Below are positions 39,075-51,924 of a stretch of DNA of 64,000 bases, piece by piece (position 1 is the stretch's first letter; each line of letters begins with the position of its first letter). A program made the translations under genes and the position numbers. This DNA comes from Ischnura elegans. Lineage: Eukaryota > Arthropoda > Insecta > Odonata > Coenagrionidae. The notes below the pieces were generated by a model that searched no databases, was not told the origin of the DNA, and saw only the letters and a program-made list of their open reading frames with translations. The stretch covers positions 81,231,907 to 81,295,906 of the forward strand of contig NC_060249.1 of NCBI RefSeq assembly GCF_921293095.1. The letters are read 5' to 3'.

Positions 39075-39786
39075 AAGGCTAGAGGGCTGTTAAAAAGAAA
39101 TTTATGTTGGTTATAGTGCGATTTATTAAACTCAAAACTTATCAGAGTTGCTCCTCGCGATTACAAATGCTAAATCGCAAATCCTGAAAATAAATGGATC
39201 GCTCTACACTCATCGCCGACCTGCGGACATTTTTGGTAACAGATGAAAATGCGCGCGAAGTGGTGACATAAATCAATCTTCATCGGGACGGAGTGTAGTT
39301 CCCTCCTCAATGTAATCCCATTTGTGGCTTTGTCGAAGTAGCGCGCTGGCTTAGTGGATATCGGATGTCAGTTCCAGAGTCACATCAATGGGACGGGAGC
39401 AATATCTGATCATATATCTTATTAGGGTAGTAGACGAAATGAGGTAATTCGCAAGGTATTTTGATTTTTGTCTCGGCATGGCTTCAATTGCCCCTTAGTT
39501 CCGCACTCCCCTAAAATCACTGCTGATTCCGGCGTCGGTGATGGCTTAGCATATCGAAAATTATTGGTACGAAGAAGTGAGGAAGTAGTTGTCTTTAACT
39601 GTGATATTGATTCAAAAAAGGTTTTAAAATATAAATGGCTCTTAGATGTCATGCTTTTACCCTGAAATCGAACGTGTTTTTCATTTTACAAATTAATTAG
39701 TCGCCAAAAACTCCCTTCCTTTAAATCGAAATTTGAAGCTAGTACGTAATGGAAGGGCTCCGATTTAGCTATGAAAAACATTTCGT

Positions 39787-39935
39787 TACTTCTACAATTT
39801 ATTTAGAAATCACTAATGGTTTCGGCTGTTACCGCCATTATCAGTTAAGCTATTATCAAGTACATTCGTGTACTTGATAATGGCTTAACAGCCGAAACCG
39901 GTAGTACTTTTAAAATAAATTGTGTAAGTAAGGAT
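39787..39935. mobile_element. ~150 bp palindromic element
   Basis: The core at 39818-39900 pairs ggtttcggctgtta with taacagccgaaacc, and attatcaagtaca with tgtacttgataat around a 4-base loop. Weaker pairing extends outward (cttctacaatttattt / aaataaattgtgtaag). The whole could form one long hairpin. Confidence 0.65.
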
Positions 39936-40014
39936 ATTTTTTTCATTGTTAATCCCTTCATTTGTTTGCTTGGTCATCCTCAATCTCGTTTATTGCTTTA
40001 ATGAGCTACTTTTT

Positions 40015-40500
40015 GTTTTTTCCCTCGCATTTTCCACCTCTGTTTCCTCCTTAAAGGCCTGATTTCTTCCTCGGAAGCTCATTTCCCTTTTTGCACCCAT
40101 CCTATCCTCATCAGTCTGCCCCAACGACGGACCATCTCCCCCGGCATCCCGATCGTCTCCATCCTTCCTGTTTCTTTTTCTTATTTCAATCTCCTTCCAC
40201 CCTGATAATCTTCCCATTACCTTCGTTTTCCCTCTTTAACCTCCTTATTTGCCCCTCCCCTCCTGTTTATTCCTCATATCCTGAATCATTCCCCATCCTA
40301 TCCTCTCTCTCTCTCAACCTCCCATTACCGTTATTTTTACCGTCTTCCCAACCCATCCCCCTCCATGGCTGGAATCCCCTCTTCCCCCACCTCCTCCCGT
40401 CTTCCCCTCAAGCCATAATATCGTAGGCTTCTGGCCCTTGATCCTCTCTCCACTTGCCTCTGCCTTGCATCCCATTTTCTATCCCTCCATCACTGGAACT
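40015..40500. other. Pyrimidine-rich island
   Basis: C/T-skewed on the + strand throughout, with cctcc/ttccc runs. Frames across it are Pro/Ser/Leu-rich low complexity on one strand and Arg/Glu/Lys-rich on the other. No gene called. A related island follows at 41445-41860. Confidence 0.55.
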
Positions 40501-42416
40501 ACCCTTGCGTAACTGTTTAATTTTCATCGTCTTCGTTTGCGATTGCCTCTTTCTTTTACGTCGCTTCCATAATGTATTCAGATTTCATTGTTTTGTATTG
40601 AATATAATGCTGGTCATGGTAATTGGCAATTAAATTGGAAGTGTCGGAAAATTCTGTTAGTATCTAAGTATTGAGACCTCTTCACCGTCAAAATACGATT
40701 ATTTTTCGGGTTACTTTGTTCTTGGCCTCATTATCTGTTAATTATAAAGTTAAATCGAAGGCGTTAGATGAGTTACTAGAAGATTTTCTTGCCAAATTTG
40801 AACACCACTAACGTATGCTACCTACGCATTCCCAAATATGGTGAAGTATATTTTGGTCATCTTGTTATTATTTTACATGCTAATATGGCTACTGGTTGGA
40901 TTAAAAACAAATAATTTTTTTTATTCCTCCATAAGGGATTGAAACTATCACGGAATTTTGTGAAAATCACAGTTGAACATAATTACTCGAAAGTATACCT
41001 AATTATATAGGTACCAACTTAATAAAAACAAATACAGGCCACTTTTGACGTCGGAGACGCTTATTCGTTTGAGGTTGGAATCAATTTTCTCCAACTTATG
41101 CAGTTGACCTTATAACAGACGCAGGTATTGATGGTGATACGAACTCCATGTTTGAAAATATTTCAAAACTTAGATATCATTAAGGACATAATTTCTATTG
41201 TTCCTTGTTTAAACCATCATTCTGTTCTAGACATAATTCCACGAAAGAGAGGGTGTTAATTATATAAGGTGTGCAAGGATTTAACTCTATTTTCCACCTG
41301 TCACTTATTTCATAAAATATAAAAATGTGACTTCAGCATTTCAGACCAGCATTAATGTCAAAGCTCAAAAAAGTCAAAGTTCGAAAAAAATGTATCGGTC
41401 AGTGCAGAACTAAAGTATAGCGGATGTTAGGCATTTGATTATGGCTGAATGCCTGCTCCTTCCTTTCGTCTCTTACTTGTTGAATGTGAATGGCCCGTAG
41501 TACGTCTTTCATCCTCTATTTTCCTCAATCCCCCCTATCCTTCTGCCTCTTGGATCCTCGTCCTAATATACCCTTCTGTCTCCCAATCCACCTCTCTTGT
41601 CCTCCGCCTTCCATTCCACATGCTCACTTTACCCTCGGCCTTCGCAAATCCCTTCGCGCGCTCATTTCTCCAAACCCTTTTATCCCTAGTCTTCCCTCTT
41701 GCCTCTTTCCACCCCGCACATCTCTAAGTATATCTACTTTACCTTGTTTGTCTACCAATAGTATTACTTCCGATAATCCTAAATATTTCTAGTTTGCCTA
41801 ATATTTCTCTAATTTCATACTTCCAATCCCTTTTCATTCCCTCCTCCTCTTTTTTTATCACTATTTTCTTTCGTTGGGCAAGCTATTTTTCTCCTACGGC
41901 TTGATTATTTTTCTTCCTGCCCAGCACGTTTGCCCTTTTTTTCTTCTTGTATTTCTTGTGTTTCCAAGAATTTATTCCGTTTACTACTGAGTTTATTTGT
42001 AATCCACGATTATTCTGTGAGAAGTCATCTCGTAAGTGTTTGAATACCCATTTCATTAATAGCTCCATCCATTCCTTATATTAAGGTTTGATTTGTCAAA
42101 TAACAAAAATAGAAGTGCAGTGGGCATGTGTGCGATTTCTGTATTACAAAAACCTTGTGTAGGTGCTTTTGCTTCGATAAATAATGCGAATGCGCCCAAA
42201 TCATGAAGTATTTCATTTACATACCATTCATGTTCTGCTTACATTCGTTTCGTTCAAGTGATATTGTGGTTGATAAAAATGTGTATTTTTATTTGACCTT
42301 TCATTGGCATGCATTGCATTTAATTCAAGGGAATTTTAAAATTGAACTTTTCAATCATCAATAGAGATATGCATAAATTTGATGTTTACTTGAAGGCACC
42401 CATGATGAAATGAAAT
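40501..42416. other. No recognised gene
   Basis: AT-rich spacer, then the 41445-41860 pyrimidine island. No exon-like block with splice signals and recognisable protein. Confidence 0.4.
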
Positions 42417-42524
42417 GATATCCATCTTGAAAATGACACAAAGTGTTGAAACCATGGTCGATCATTAAGTGTTAAATTTAATAGTGCGAAAATTACCATT
42501 TGTGTTTTTATCATGGATATATCA
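42417..42524. mobile_element. Diverged relative of the 11348 palindromic MITE
   Basis: The tips (gatatccatcttgaaaatg at the left; aaattaccatttgtgttttt and catggatatat at the right) match those of the element at 11348-11534 with several changes and a shorter middle. The right tip is directly followed by the TA of the MITE at 42528. Confidence 0.5.
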
Positions 42525-42527
42525 ATA

Positions 42528-43188
42528 GGGTGGTTTCCTATTATTTTTTTATTGCCTTAATCGAAAGATTATTACTCCTGGAGTACGCATTCCGCGCTTT
42601 TAGATTTTTAAATGACAACATCTATTTTTCGCGATTAAATGAAAAGTGAAAATTTTCAAGCGCGCGAAAACGCGACGCTTAAGTATGAATGCCGGGAAAT
42701 ATCTCCGTACGTCGTATTTCTGGTTCCCCTTCCCGCCCGGTGAGGTGACCTTGAGGCGAGGCTTAGCGCTGATACGTCGCAGGATGCTAGCGGATAGCTG
42801 AGTACCTTGCTGAATGGTAGCGCTTGGCTTAAAAAAGGTTTATTAATACCTTATCAAACGAAGAAAACTTTCCGACCTTAGCCAGTTTTAATAGGTGATT
42901 ATTAAGACATGTTTCCCTGAGCTCTGTGCCTCATGCATGCATTGGTAACCTCAGACGATGTATAACTCCTATCCTCTCGTGTAGAAACTAGGTCCCTGTG
43001 ACGTCATGCGGAGTGGAATCGCATGGGCGCCAATCTGGCCTTTTTCAAATGAGGATAAAATTTGACCCTTGCCATTCGTCTAAACCGGTATTTCAAAAAC
43101 CAAATAATTTGTGTATTATGAATACACTAATGGTGGGTAACGAATCGCAATCAATGCCTTTCGTTTTCTTTGATGAAGGAAACTACCC
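42528..43188 (+). mobile_element. TA-flanked MITE family 'GGGTGGTTTC', copy 2 (661 bp)
   Basis: Starts GGGTGGTTTCC and ends GGAAACTACCC, with TA at 42526-42527 and 43189-43190. It is the closest relative of copy 1. The last ~190 bases are practically identical to it, and differences concentrate in the CpG-rich centre. The longer reading frame that starts here (to 43357) simply runs out of the MITE into flanking DNA. Confidence 0.85.
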
Positions 43189-43190
43189 TA

Positions 43191-46100
43191 TTATCCACAA
43201 AATCAAGCCTGAAACGATTTTACTTGAAGGCTTTGTTGGAAAATCTCCCTTGTTTATCCGCTTGATTTTGGACGGTACTTCTTATTCGGCAGTTGAGGAA
43301 TTAAACCTAATCAGCGACAGCGATACGCAAATCAGTAAAACTAAAAGTAAATATTAGGATTTGGATGAAAGTTACTACGCGGCACTTACACGTGAATATA
43401 CGGCGATAATTGATTTCCACGAATTCCACTGCAGGTTCATTATCTGTTAAAGTATCATTTGAGGAATCCAATTACAGGTTTAAAGACGGGGAAAAACAAA
43501 CGTCTTTCTTATTTTCTTAATTTTATATTTTATGTATTTGCTTTCTAATTTTAGCTCAACTCCAATTATCTCCCATCCACCTTATCTGTGAATTACCTTC
43601 CTTGATCTCGGGATTTAAAAGAAAAATACTCTTTTTCCAACATATCCCTTTAAAATTATTAAATGATCATTATTCCGTAAATGATTGCGCGAGAAACGCT
43701 TCGCTGCAATGGACTAGCTAAATGCCCTCGTTCAATGCTATATTTGACATCAATACCTCTTCGTTTTAGGAAAAGGACCAACTACTGATTTTCATTAAAT
43801 CTTTTCACCATATCCTCTATCACGTATCTCCACTGCTCAATTTCCCTGGCTAACTGATGAACGAAGTAATAAGAAAATAAAAGCGTTTTCTTAAAGGGAA
43901 TATAAACCTAGTGACTATCGAAGTAGATTCTCTACTTTCATTCTTGAGATTAACTCCAACTCTGCTTTTCACTGACTTGTTAGCCATTGCCTTCATTTTC
44001 TGTCAACGTATCTCGATTATCTTTCTATCGTTAAACTTTTAATAAGAAAACTGATCGGGCCCGCGGTTAGCAGTGCATTTGTAGGATATGTGAATATCGA
44101 GAACAAAGGGAACATGATATTTAAGTATAGGTTCTTCGCAAATTGATCAAAACTCCAAAAATCGAGTTTAAGGTGGTCATAAAAATCCTAAGCCAGGGTG
44201 ATGTCCATTAAGTATTTATGAAATTTACGCTTCTGGTTAGAATGTTACATAAAATAGAAGTCTGTGGACTTCCGTAGAACAAACTCAAACTTTTAAGCAA
44301 GTTTTTTTAGTGACTCACTCGTTGCATTGTGAATCAGCCCGTAACGCGAGTTACGGCACCCGAGGTGTGAATCTAAACCTTTGTGAAACACTTGTAGCCA
44401 ATTGTTTGGGGGCAACTTCCTAGTTGGCTGCAGGTGAAATATCGAAATTCTACTCTGGCGCCTCGAAAATATCCCCTTTAAACAAGTCTCCCCGATATCC
44501 GGCTCAATAACTTCCGAATGAAACAGAGGACGCATTGATTTACAATTTGGTATTCGCTACCCTTTCAACCTGTTTTTCTCTCTTACGGGCCCTGATACGG
44601 AACCGATGGATAACCAGCGGGCATCGGGAGGACATTGAGAATCACTTTATACCTGTTCGCCTCCCAGCAGAGAGGGTCTCTCGCAGGGGCTTAAGGGAGG
44701 AAACCCCTTGAGAGGTGAGGAAAGAGAGAAGGGGTTTAGCTTGAGAAGGGACGGGAAAAAGGGAAACTGTGTGGTAGTTGTATTGAGGGGGGAGTATGAG
44801 GATGAAGAGCAAGATTAGAGAAAGGCCCAGAAAGGGTATAGAGAAGTGGTGTTAGGGCTGGGCTGTGCATGAAATCCTGATATGTATCTCGGCGCAGAAA
44901 GAAACTGAAATAGTTTATTCACTGAAGCGTTGTTTTTAAACTGAAATTTTGTCCGTTAAAGCAGTGCGATTTTAGTTTTCCGTAGATCTTTTAAAATTGC
45001 CTGATTTTGAGCAAAAAATATTTTTTCCTAAATAAAGATCGTGCTTGTCGAGAATGAGCTCTAAAAATGAGCATGCTTTTTGCCATAGATTTTTTATATA
45101 GTTGCGTCAGGAAATGACGAAGTTGGTAAAAGGTTCGGTGAAGCTCGAAAAAAATAAATAATGCGTAACCATACAACCTGATTTTGAAGGTATGCTGTTT
45201 TTCTCAATGTAGACCGTGCTTGTTGAAACTAAGCTCTGATAAATGTGCATGTTTATAGTAGTATAATCATGATATAATATCATCAGGAAATGACTCGAAG
45301 GGCTCGAAGAAAATTAATGCTGTTGTGTAGCCGAATATTTTTGTTTTCCGTCGGACATGTCAAGCATATGTGGTTGTTCTCACCTACACATGGCTTTATA
45401 AAATGCTATTGTTGAATTTTATCTTTAAATTTTACAACTGACGACTCTGAAGGAAAGCTTAAACTTACCTAACAAAGGGAGATTTGGGGCGTCATCTTTT
45501 GATACTTGGATTTGAGAGAGCATTTTAATGACGCTGAAAAGAGTGTTATCAGATCAAAATGAAGAGAATGGAGTGAGAAAATTTCATAAGCTTCATATTT
45601 TCAGTGAATTTTCAAGCTCTATGTTTTGGTAATACTTCTGATGCCGTTTACTAGTGTATATAAATAAATCCTCATCCATGGTATTCTTGATGCTGGATAA
45701 CATGTAGAATCTGCTGCTAAACAGAAGTTTGAGGAGTGTGCTCAGCCAACTAGGAGTCCAGAGGGAGCCTTTTGTAAGTGGAAATGAATTATTCAGAACA
45801 TCACCATTTCGAGCCATTAGTGGGAGTGCGCCAAAATAAATGCTAACTGTAATGAATTTACAAACCATATTAGCCCACAGTCGAAAAGATGGAAATTCTG
45901 AATATTGTTATTAAATTTTGGAATTAATTGGAATTACAGTATTTATAATCATAAAGTCAAGGGGATCTCAATGGTGTTGAAGTCCTTATGGATATTTTTC
46001 TTATGCTGGTAAATATTCTGAAAAATAAAATTTAGGGATGAAGTCTGAAACAGAGTGATAGTAAATAAAGCTGTCGAGGAATGGCATATTTAACTGATGA

Positions 46101-49018
46101 TCTGATGATGCTTATTTTTAATAAGTGCGTCTTTTGGTAATGTTCGATGAAAGTTGAATCTTAGATTTTTGTGAGAAAGATGAAATACATGGCAAAGAAT
46201 ACAATTTTTAAATGGCAAATGATATAGCTGAAAAGCGATTTTGTTCATGGCGTTTAATTGGGAAATGTTTCATATTTTAGGTCTTGCTTTTTGGAAATAT
46301 TATTTACATCACTTGTAAGCCTGCCTATTGAAAAAAACTAGGTATTTATTGGGTATGAAACAAAACTTTAAACCTCGAGAATTCGCTGTCTGCTTTCATG
46401 CTTTTAGCAGGTAAAATTTGTTCCTTAATGGTCGCGTTTTATTCCTCTGAACTTGAAAAGCCTGAATACTAAAAAGCAGGTACAAATGCCTTGCGCTGTC
46501 TGAAATTGGGAAAAAATGTATCCTTTTTCAAAAGCACTTAGCGCTCACTAACGATGGATAAACTTGCCCGGAAGTTTGCTATTGGGCATGTACATGCGAT
46601 TTCCGTATAGTTACCAGTAAAATGCTCACTATAGGAGAAGCGCATGAAAGTTCCTTCCAAAGACTCATATTTCGATCAATGAGAGCTATATTTTTTACTT
46701 AATAGGCCCAATTGTCTACCGCCGCTCCGGTTTTACGGCCATCCCTCCGGCTATCGAAGATAGGATATAGGCAGGTGTCCATCGCGTATGCTCTTTTATG
46801 GCCACTGAATTCATTGTTGCATTCAATGAGTCTCGTGAAAACGGGCCGAAGAAGACTATTACGAGGCCAGTTGAAAGCTGATGGTAATAAAACCTGGAGC
46901 TGTTGGGATTGAGAACCGTAAAGCAGCTATTTGTTTCTGAAATTTAGCTCTACCAACAGTTCCTCCTACTTTAATGTTTTTCATTGTTTTTACGGCTAGG
47001 TTTTTACTCTTGAGTTGTGTCACTACTAACACGCGTGCCAAAAATTTTATGCGGGATATATGTTTTATCCAAACATTGAAATATCATATCAACTAATTAA
47101 GAATTATTTAATCCCGGAATGCAAGTGTGCATTCTGAAATGAATCAAATGGAAAAATAAATTCCAATTTTTGATGCTGATTCCCAATGCTGATTATTTTT
47201 CTTTAATCCATTTTCATCGAAGCCTAACCCTTCAACTTATTTTATTCTGGATTTTAGTTTGAATCATCTGAATGAAATAAGTTCTAAATTCAGTGGCTGA
47301 TTTGAATAGTTGAGAGCCTCATGAAAATGGCTGCACTCAATTAAGCCTTTCACCATGAACAGGCTCTCAGGAAGGTAAAATTGTAAAAAGGTAAAAAAAA
47401 AATTGGGAACCAAAAGCATTGAGATCAAATTTCACCTTTACTAAGTCCAGGAATAATAGGCGATATATTTCTAAATATTCTTATAGAAGTTATAATTTTT
47501 CTTCCGTGCGAATTTCAAAGAAACCTATATTAACACACATTAATTTGATTTTATGGTGACACGCAAGTAATTGATTACTTAAGTGGGACCAAGCCGGAAA
47601 TGCATTTGAAGTAATAGTTGTTTTTTGGGTATTTATTTTTGCAAATTACTGTGACCAATATTTTAGCGTAAATGAGATGATTTAGTTAAAAAATTACTAG
47701 TGCGAAAATAATAGTAGAATCGAGGAGGATAAGTGTTTTTGAGCTGGGCATCCAATATTTCTTTTCCAAATAAAACGCATAGGAGAATCCACAAACTGCT
47801 CCCTGATCCGCAATCTCGGTAGCGTTGAAGCAACTTGCTACTTTTTTGCCCCCGATAATTTTTTATTGAGCTAATTAACCTAATTAACAAAAACCCTTCT
47901 CTGTATCTGTACTTTTCTTCGGCCTCTCTCACGATAGCTCCTTCCATCTCGGCCAAGCTATGCAATCTGTTCCCGACCCTTTCTTAACTTATTATTGATT
48001 GGGACGTTGGCCTTGCCAAAAAAGGAATGGGGTTGGCATTGACGCAGAAATCAACGAAGGCAAACTTCCTCTTTGAAAACTTATTCCTTTTGTTGATCAT
48101 ACTGAGATCAATTTTTTTTGGTTCTGAAATTATTATTTTTTTATTAACGAGCAGGATGTAATTCCAGCCGAGAGTAAGGTACTCATGCCTGCGTGAATCT
48201 GGACTCACCATTATTCAAGAAGGGACGAATATCCGATACATCCGTCAGAAATCCCTTTCAAAAACCTGAAACAGATCTCTCTTACACCCACGAGCTAACT
48301 ATCAACAAGTTTCGAATTCATTGATGAAGGAAAATCTATGAAAAATCACGCGGAGACCTCTCGTTAAAAATTTAAGGGAAGAATTGGTTGTTACCAAGGA
48401 TGTATCGATTATATTAAAAACTGTATGACATTATTTTTTCTGACGCGTCGTAAACAAAGATATCTTAGTTTATTCCACACAAATAATCTGGTTTATCGCA
48501 ATTTTTATCTGGAAAATTTTAGATTTTATTGTGAATTACGGGATAATCACTAGTTTTGTATCCCCATCCCTCATCCTGATTTCGCAATGTGGGCATTTCA
48601 ATTCTCCAGGCGCATCAGCGGGTGAAAAATAGTACACATAGTCAGTTTTATAATTTGTGCATTTTCAGATATTCCTAAGCGTCTTCTCATTGGAATGAAA
48701 ATTATATCTAAATATTGATTGTGTGGGTTTCAAAGTATAAAGTGAAATAAATTTATGCGACAATTAAAATGGTTTAAGTTAGTTTTTAAATCAGTTTTTG
48801 CCTGGTTGCTTGCTTCAGTAGCGTGACCGTTGCATAATAATATTTTGGTTGTAGTTCTCCATTTCAAATTATCTAAATATAGCATTAATTTGTGTGGTAA
48901 AACTCTAATTGTTTGTCTGCAGGAAGCAGCTAGTTTAAACAATTTATCCGAATTTTGTCATTTTTCTCGGCAGATACCCTTGTTAAAAAAAAATAGTCCG
49001 TACTTATGTGGTTAATAT
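43191..49018. other. No recognised gene; one old tandem duplication
   Basis: AT-rich spacer. A purine-rich island lies at about 44640-44850. The 45000-45345 duplication is listed separately. Short frames at 45593-45868, 46712-46912 and 47663-48211 carry no recognisable domain. Confidence 0.4.
45000..45345 (+). repeat. Diverged tandem duplication, ~175 bp period
   Basis: Both units share, in order, cctgattttga, gaccgtgcttgt/gatcgtgcttgt, agctct(a/g)a...atg(a/t)gcatg, tcaggaaatgac, gctcgaa, and aaataatgc/attaatgc. Unit 1 runs about 45000-45175 and unit 2 about 45176-45345. Confidence 0.55.
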
Positions 49019-49339
49019 GGAAAATTTCCTACGCCTGATAGGGTATTAATAATCCTTATTTAAGCCAAACGCTACCTGTTAGCAGCCTGCATCGTATGGG
49101 AGCTCATAGCCTCGCATCAAGGTGGCCTCACACGGCGGCAGCTGGAACCAGAATGACGCCAAACGGGCTTTCCCCAGCATTCATAATTAGCTGTCACGTT
49201 TTCGCGCGCTTAAAAATTTTCACTTTTCATTTTATCGCGAAAAATAGATATCGTCATTTAAAAATATAAAAGCGTGAAATACGTACTCCAGGAGTTATAA
49301 TCTTTCGATTTAGGCAATATAAAAAATAGGAAACCACCC
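49019..49339 (-). mobile_element. MITE family 'GGGTGGTTTC', reversed partial copy
   Basis: Read on the minus strand it starts GGGTGGTTTCCTATTTTTTA at 49339 and follows the first half of the family consensus (appcgaaagatta-type opening, cgcgcgaaaacg block, ttggcttaaataaggattat). It ends near the 'ccctatcaggcg' position. The 3' half is missing. Its TA (49340-49341) is also the left flank of the large foldback element. Confidence 0.8.
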
Positions 49340-49814
49340 TAGGGCCATTTCATCTCAAATCAGGCAGATAGTGCAAAATCATGTCAGGTGACCGTCACCG
49401 ATTTCTCTGAAATTTATATATGTGAAAGCAGTATCCTTGTGATGAATAACGATGACTTTATCTCTGCTCAGAACTGAACCGTCATAAAGTTACCGCCCCT
49501 TGAACATTGCAGTGTCAGGCCTCAGAGTAAAAAATGAAAAATCACATAAATGCTGATTACTAAGGAACCATGGCCCATAAAGCAGTGATTATTGTTTTAT
49601 TTTGAAGAGAATTCATTTATCCACATTATGGCATAACCTGCAAGTCATTTGAAGCAATAATAAACAAATAGGACTTGTTTAAACAATAAAAATTAGTCAT
49701 TATTTAACAATTTATTACTAAAAAAGGCCACCTTTTAATTTCTTTAAAATTTCTCAGCAAGTAGTTTAAATGTTCTGCTTTCAATAAAAAAAATAAAAAA
49801 AGGTAGTATTTTTA

Positions 49815-50416
49815 TACTTTTTGTTTTAAGGCATGTCAAAGTTAGGCATGTTTACGACTATTTTACACCAAGATTGCATACCTTCAAGGGGGGAAAAAAT
49901 GCAGTTTCGTTCTACTTAGCATTCATAACAGTGAAAATTTCATATCTGAATGATTGGTTACATCTATTGGCTGAAAGCAAGTCCAATCTTGTTTACTTCC
50001 ATGGCATCCAATGTGTGCAAACACCCACTGCTACTGGCTGGAAACGATGAATGAGTCGCAATTTGCAGAGTATTTTTCAATGGCAGTTCACATAAGTCTT
50101 TCTTCTACTTTGGGCCATGTGGAACATTTCGATGGACCATGTGGATGCATAAATGAGACACTAATGTCATTCTCTTCTTAAGACACTGCAGTGATTTTTG
50201 AAATTGACCAGGTTTTTCGGAAACACACAATGAAGTCATTCATGGTGAGATTTTGAGTACTGTACGTCATTAAATATATCTGAATTTGTTAGTGTTACAG
50301 CCTGTTTGATTGTGTGGATTACAGAGCGAGCTTTAGTTGTCCCGTGTCTGTTAACTACCAAGCATGAAACTGCTGACGCCATGTACAGGTGCTACCTTCA
50401 CCTAATTATTTTTTTA
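49815..50416 (+). repeat. Direct repeat A within the left foldback arm
   Basis: Begins tactttttgttttaaggcat and is repeated at 50686-51301 in the same orientation at very high identity. Small differences include a 'ttgcagag' versus 'ttgcacagag' insertion and an extra 'caggtttga' in the second copy. A inversely matches the right arm as well, so this sequence is present three times in 5 kb. Confidence 0.85.
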
Positions 50417-50685
50417 TTTAAATTGAGCTTGTTAACATGTGTAAAATGCAAGTTTCATATTAGGTAAGAATTTACTAACTTAATGAAAGTGATAAATGTC
50501 AAATATGTACTTCATGGGAAAATAATGTCTCAGCAGTTTTTGAAGAAGCGAGAGTGAAATGTCTATGAGTGACCTATGTTCAAATTTTATCATTCTTTTC
50601 CACTAGTTAATCTAAACAACATGAATTGGCTGCTTTTCCAGTTTCAACCAAACATACGATTGACATATCATGCAGAGCTAAAAAA

Positions 50686-51301
50686 TACTTTTTGTTTTAA
50701 GGCATGTCAAAGTTAGGCATGTTTACGACTATTTTACACCAAGATTGCATACCTTCAAGGGGGGAAAAATGCAGTTTCGTTCTACTTAGCATTCATAACA
50801 GTGAAAATTTCATATCTGAATGATTGGTTACATCTATTGGCTGAAAGCAAGTCCAATCTTGTTTACTTCCATGGCATCCAATGTGTGCAAACACCCACTG
50901 CTACTGGCTGGAAACGATGAATGAGTCGCAATTTGCACAGAGTATTTTTCAATGGCAGTTCACATAAGTCTTTCTTCTACTTTGGGCCATGTGGAACATT
51001 TCGATGGACCATGTGGATGCATAAATGAGACACTAATGTCATTCTCTTCTTAAGACACTGCAGTGATTTTTGAAATCAGGTTTGACCAGGTTTTTCGGAA
51101 ACATACAATGAAGTCATTCATGGTGAGATTTTGAGTACTGTACGTCATTACATATATCTGAATTTGTAAGTGCCACAGCCTGTTTGATTATGTGGATTAC
51201 AGAGCCAGCTTTAGTTGTCCCGTGTCTGTTAACTACCAAGACATGAAACTGTTGATGCCATGTATAGGTGCACCTTTCACCCAATAATTTTTTTGTCTAC
51301 A
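50686..51301 (+). repeat. Direct repeat B, interrupted by a MITE
   Basis: Second copy of 49815-50416. The match breaks off at 51301, where a MITE begins. It resumes at about 51925 with gctagtttaacatgtgtaaaatgc, corresponding to 50428 onward, until about 51985. Confidence 0.8.
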
Positions 51302-51303
51302 TA

Positions 51304-51922
51304 GGGTGGTTTCCTATTATTGTTCATTGCCTAAATCGAAATATTATTACTCCTGGAGTACATATATTTCGCTTTTTGATTTTTAAATGATGATATGTGT
51401 TTTTTGTGATTAAGTGATAAGTGAAAAATTTCAAGCGTACGAAAACGCGACGGCTAAGTATGAATGCTGCGAAAAGCTCGTGTGACCTCTGGCTGCTTGC
51501 TGCCGAGCATGGCGGTAGCGTAGAGTTCCTTGCTAGCAGGTAGTGCTTGGTTTAAAAAAGGATTATTAATACCCTATCAAACAAAGAAAATTCTCTGACC
51601 AAAGGCATTTTTAAGAGGGGATTGTTAAGGGATGTTTCCCGCAGCTCTGTGCCTCATGTATACATTGGTAATCTCAGATGATGTAAAACTCCTATCTACT
51701 CGTATAGAAACTAGGTCCCTGTGACGTCACGTGGAGTGGTATCGCATCAGTGCCAATCTATCCTCTTTCAAATGAGGATAATATTGACCATTAACATTCG
51801 TCTAAACAGGGATTTCTATAAATCAAATAATTTGTATATAATGAATACAATGAAGGTGGGTAACGAATCGCAATCGATGCCTTTCGTTTTCTTTGATGAA
51901 GGAAAATGAAAGGAATGAACCC
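51304..51922 (+). mobile_element. TA-flanked MITE family 'GGGTGGTTTC', copy 3 (619 bp), inside the foldback loop
   Basis: Starts GGGTGGTTTCC after TA (51302-51303). It ends gaaccc followed by TA (51923-51924). It is the most diverged of the three full copies. It lacks part of the central CpG-rich block, and its 3' tip carries an imperfect extra gaaaatgaaagg before the final ccc. It lies within direct repeat B. Confidence 0.8.
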
Positions 51923-51924
51923 TA

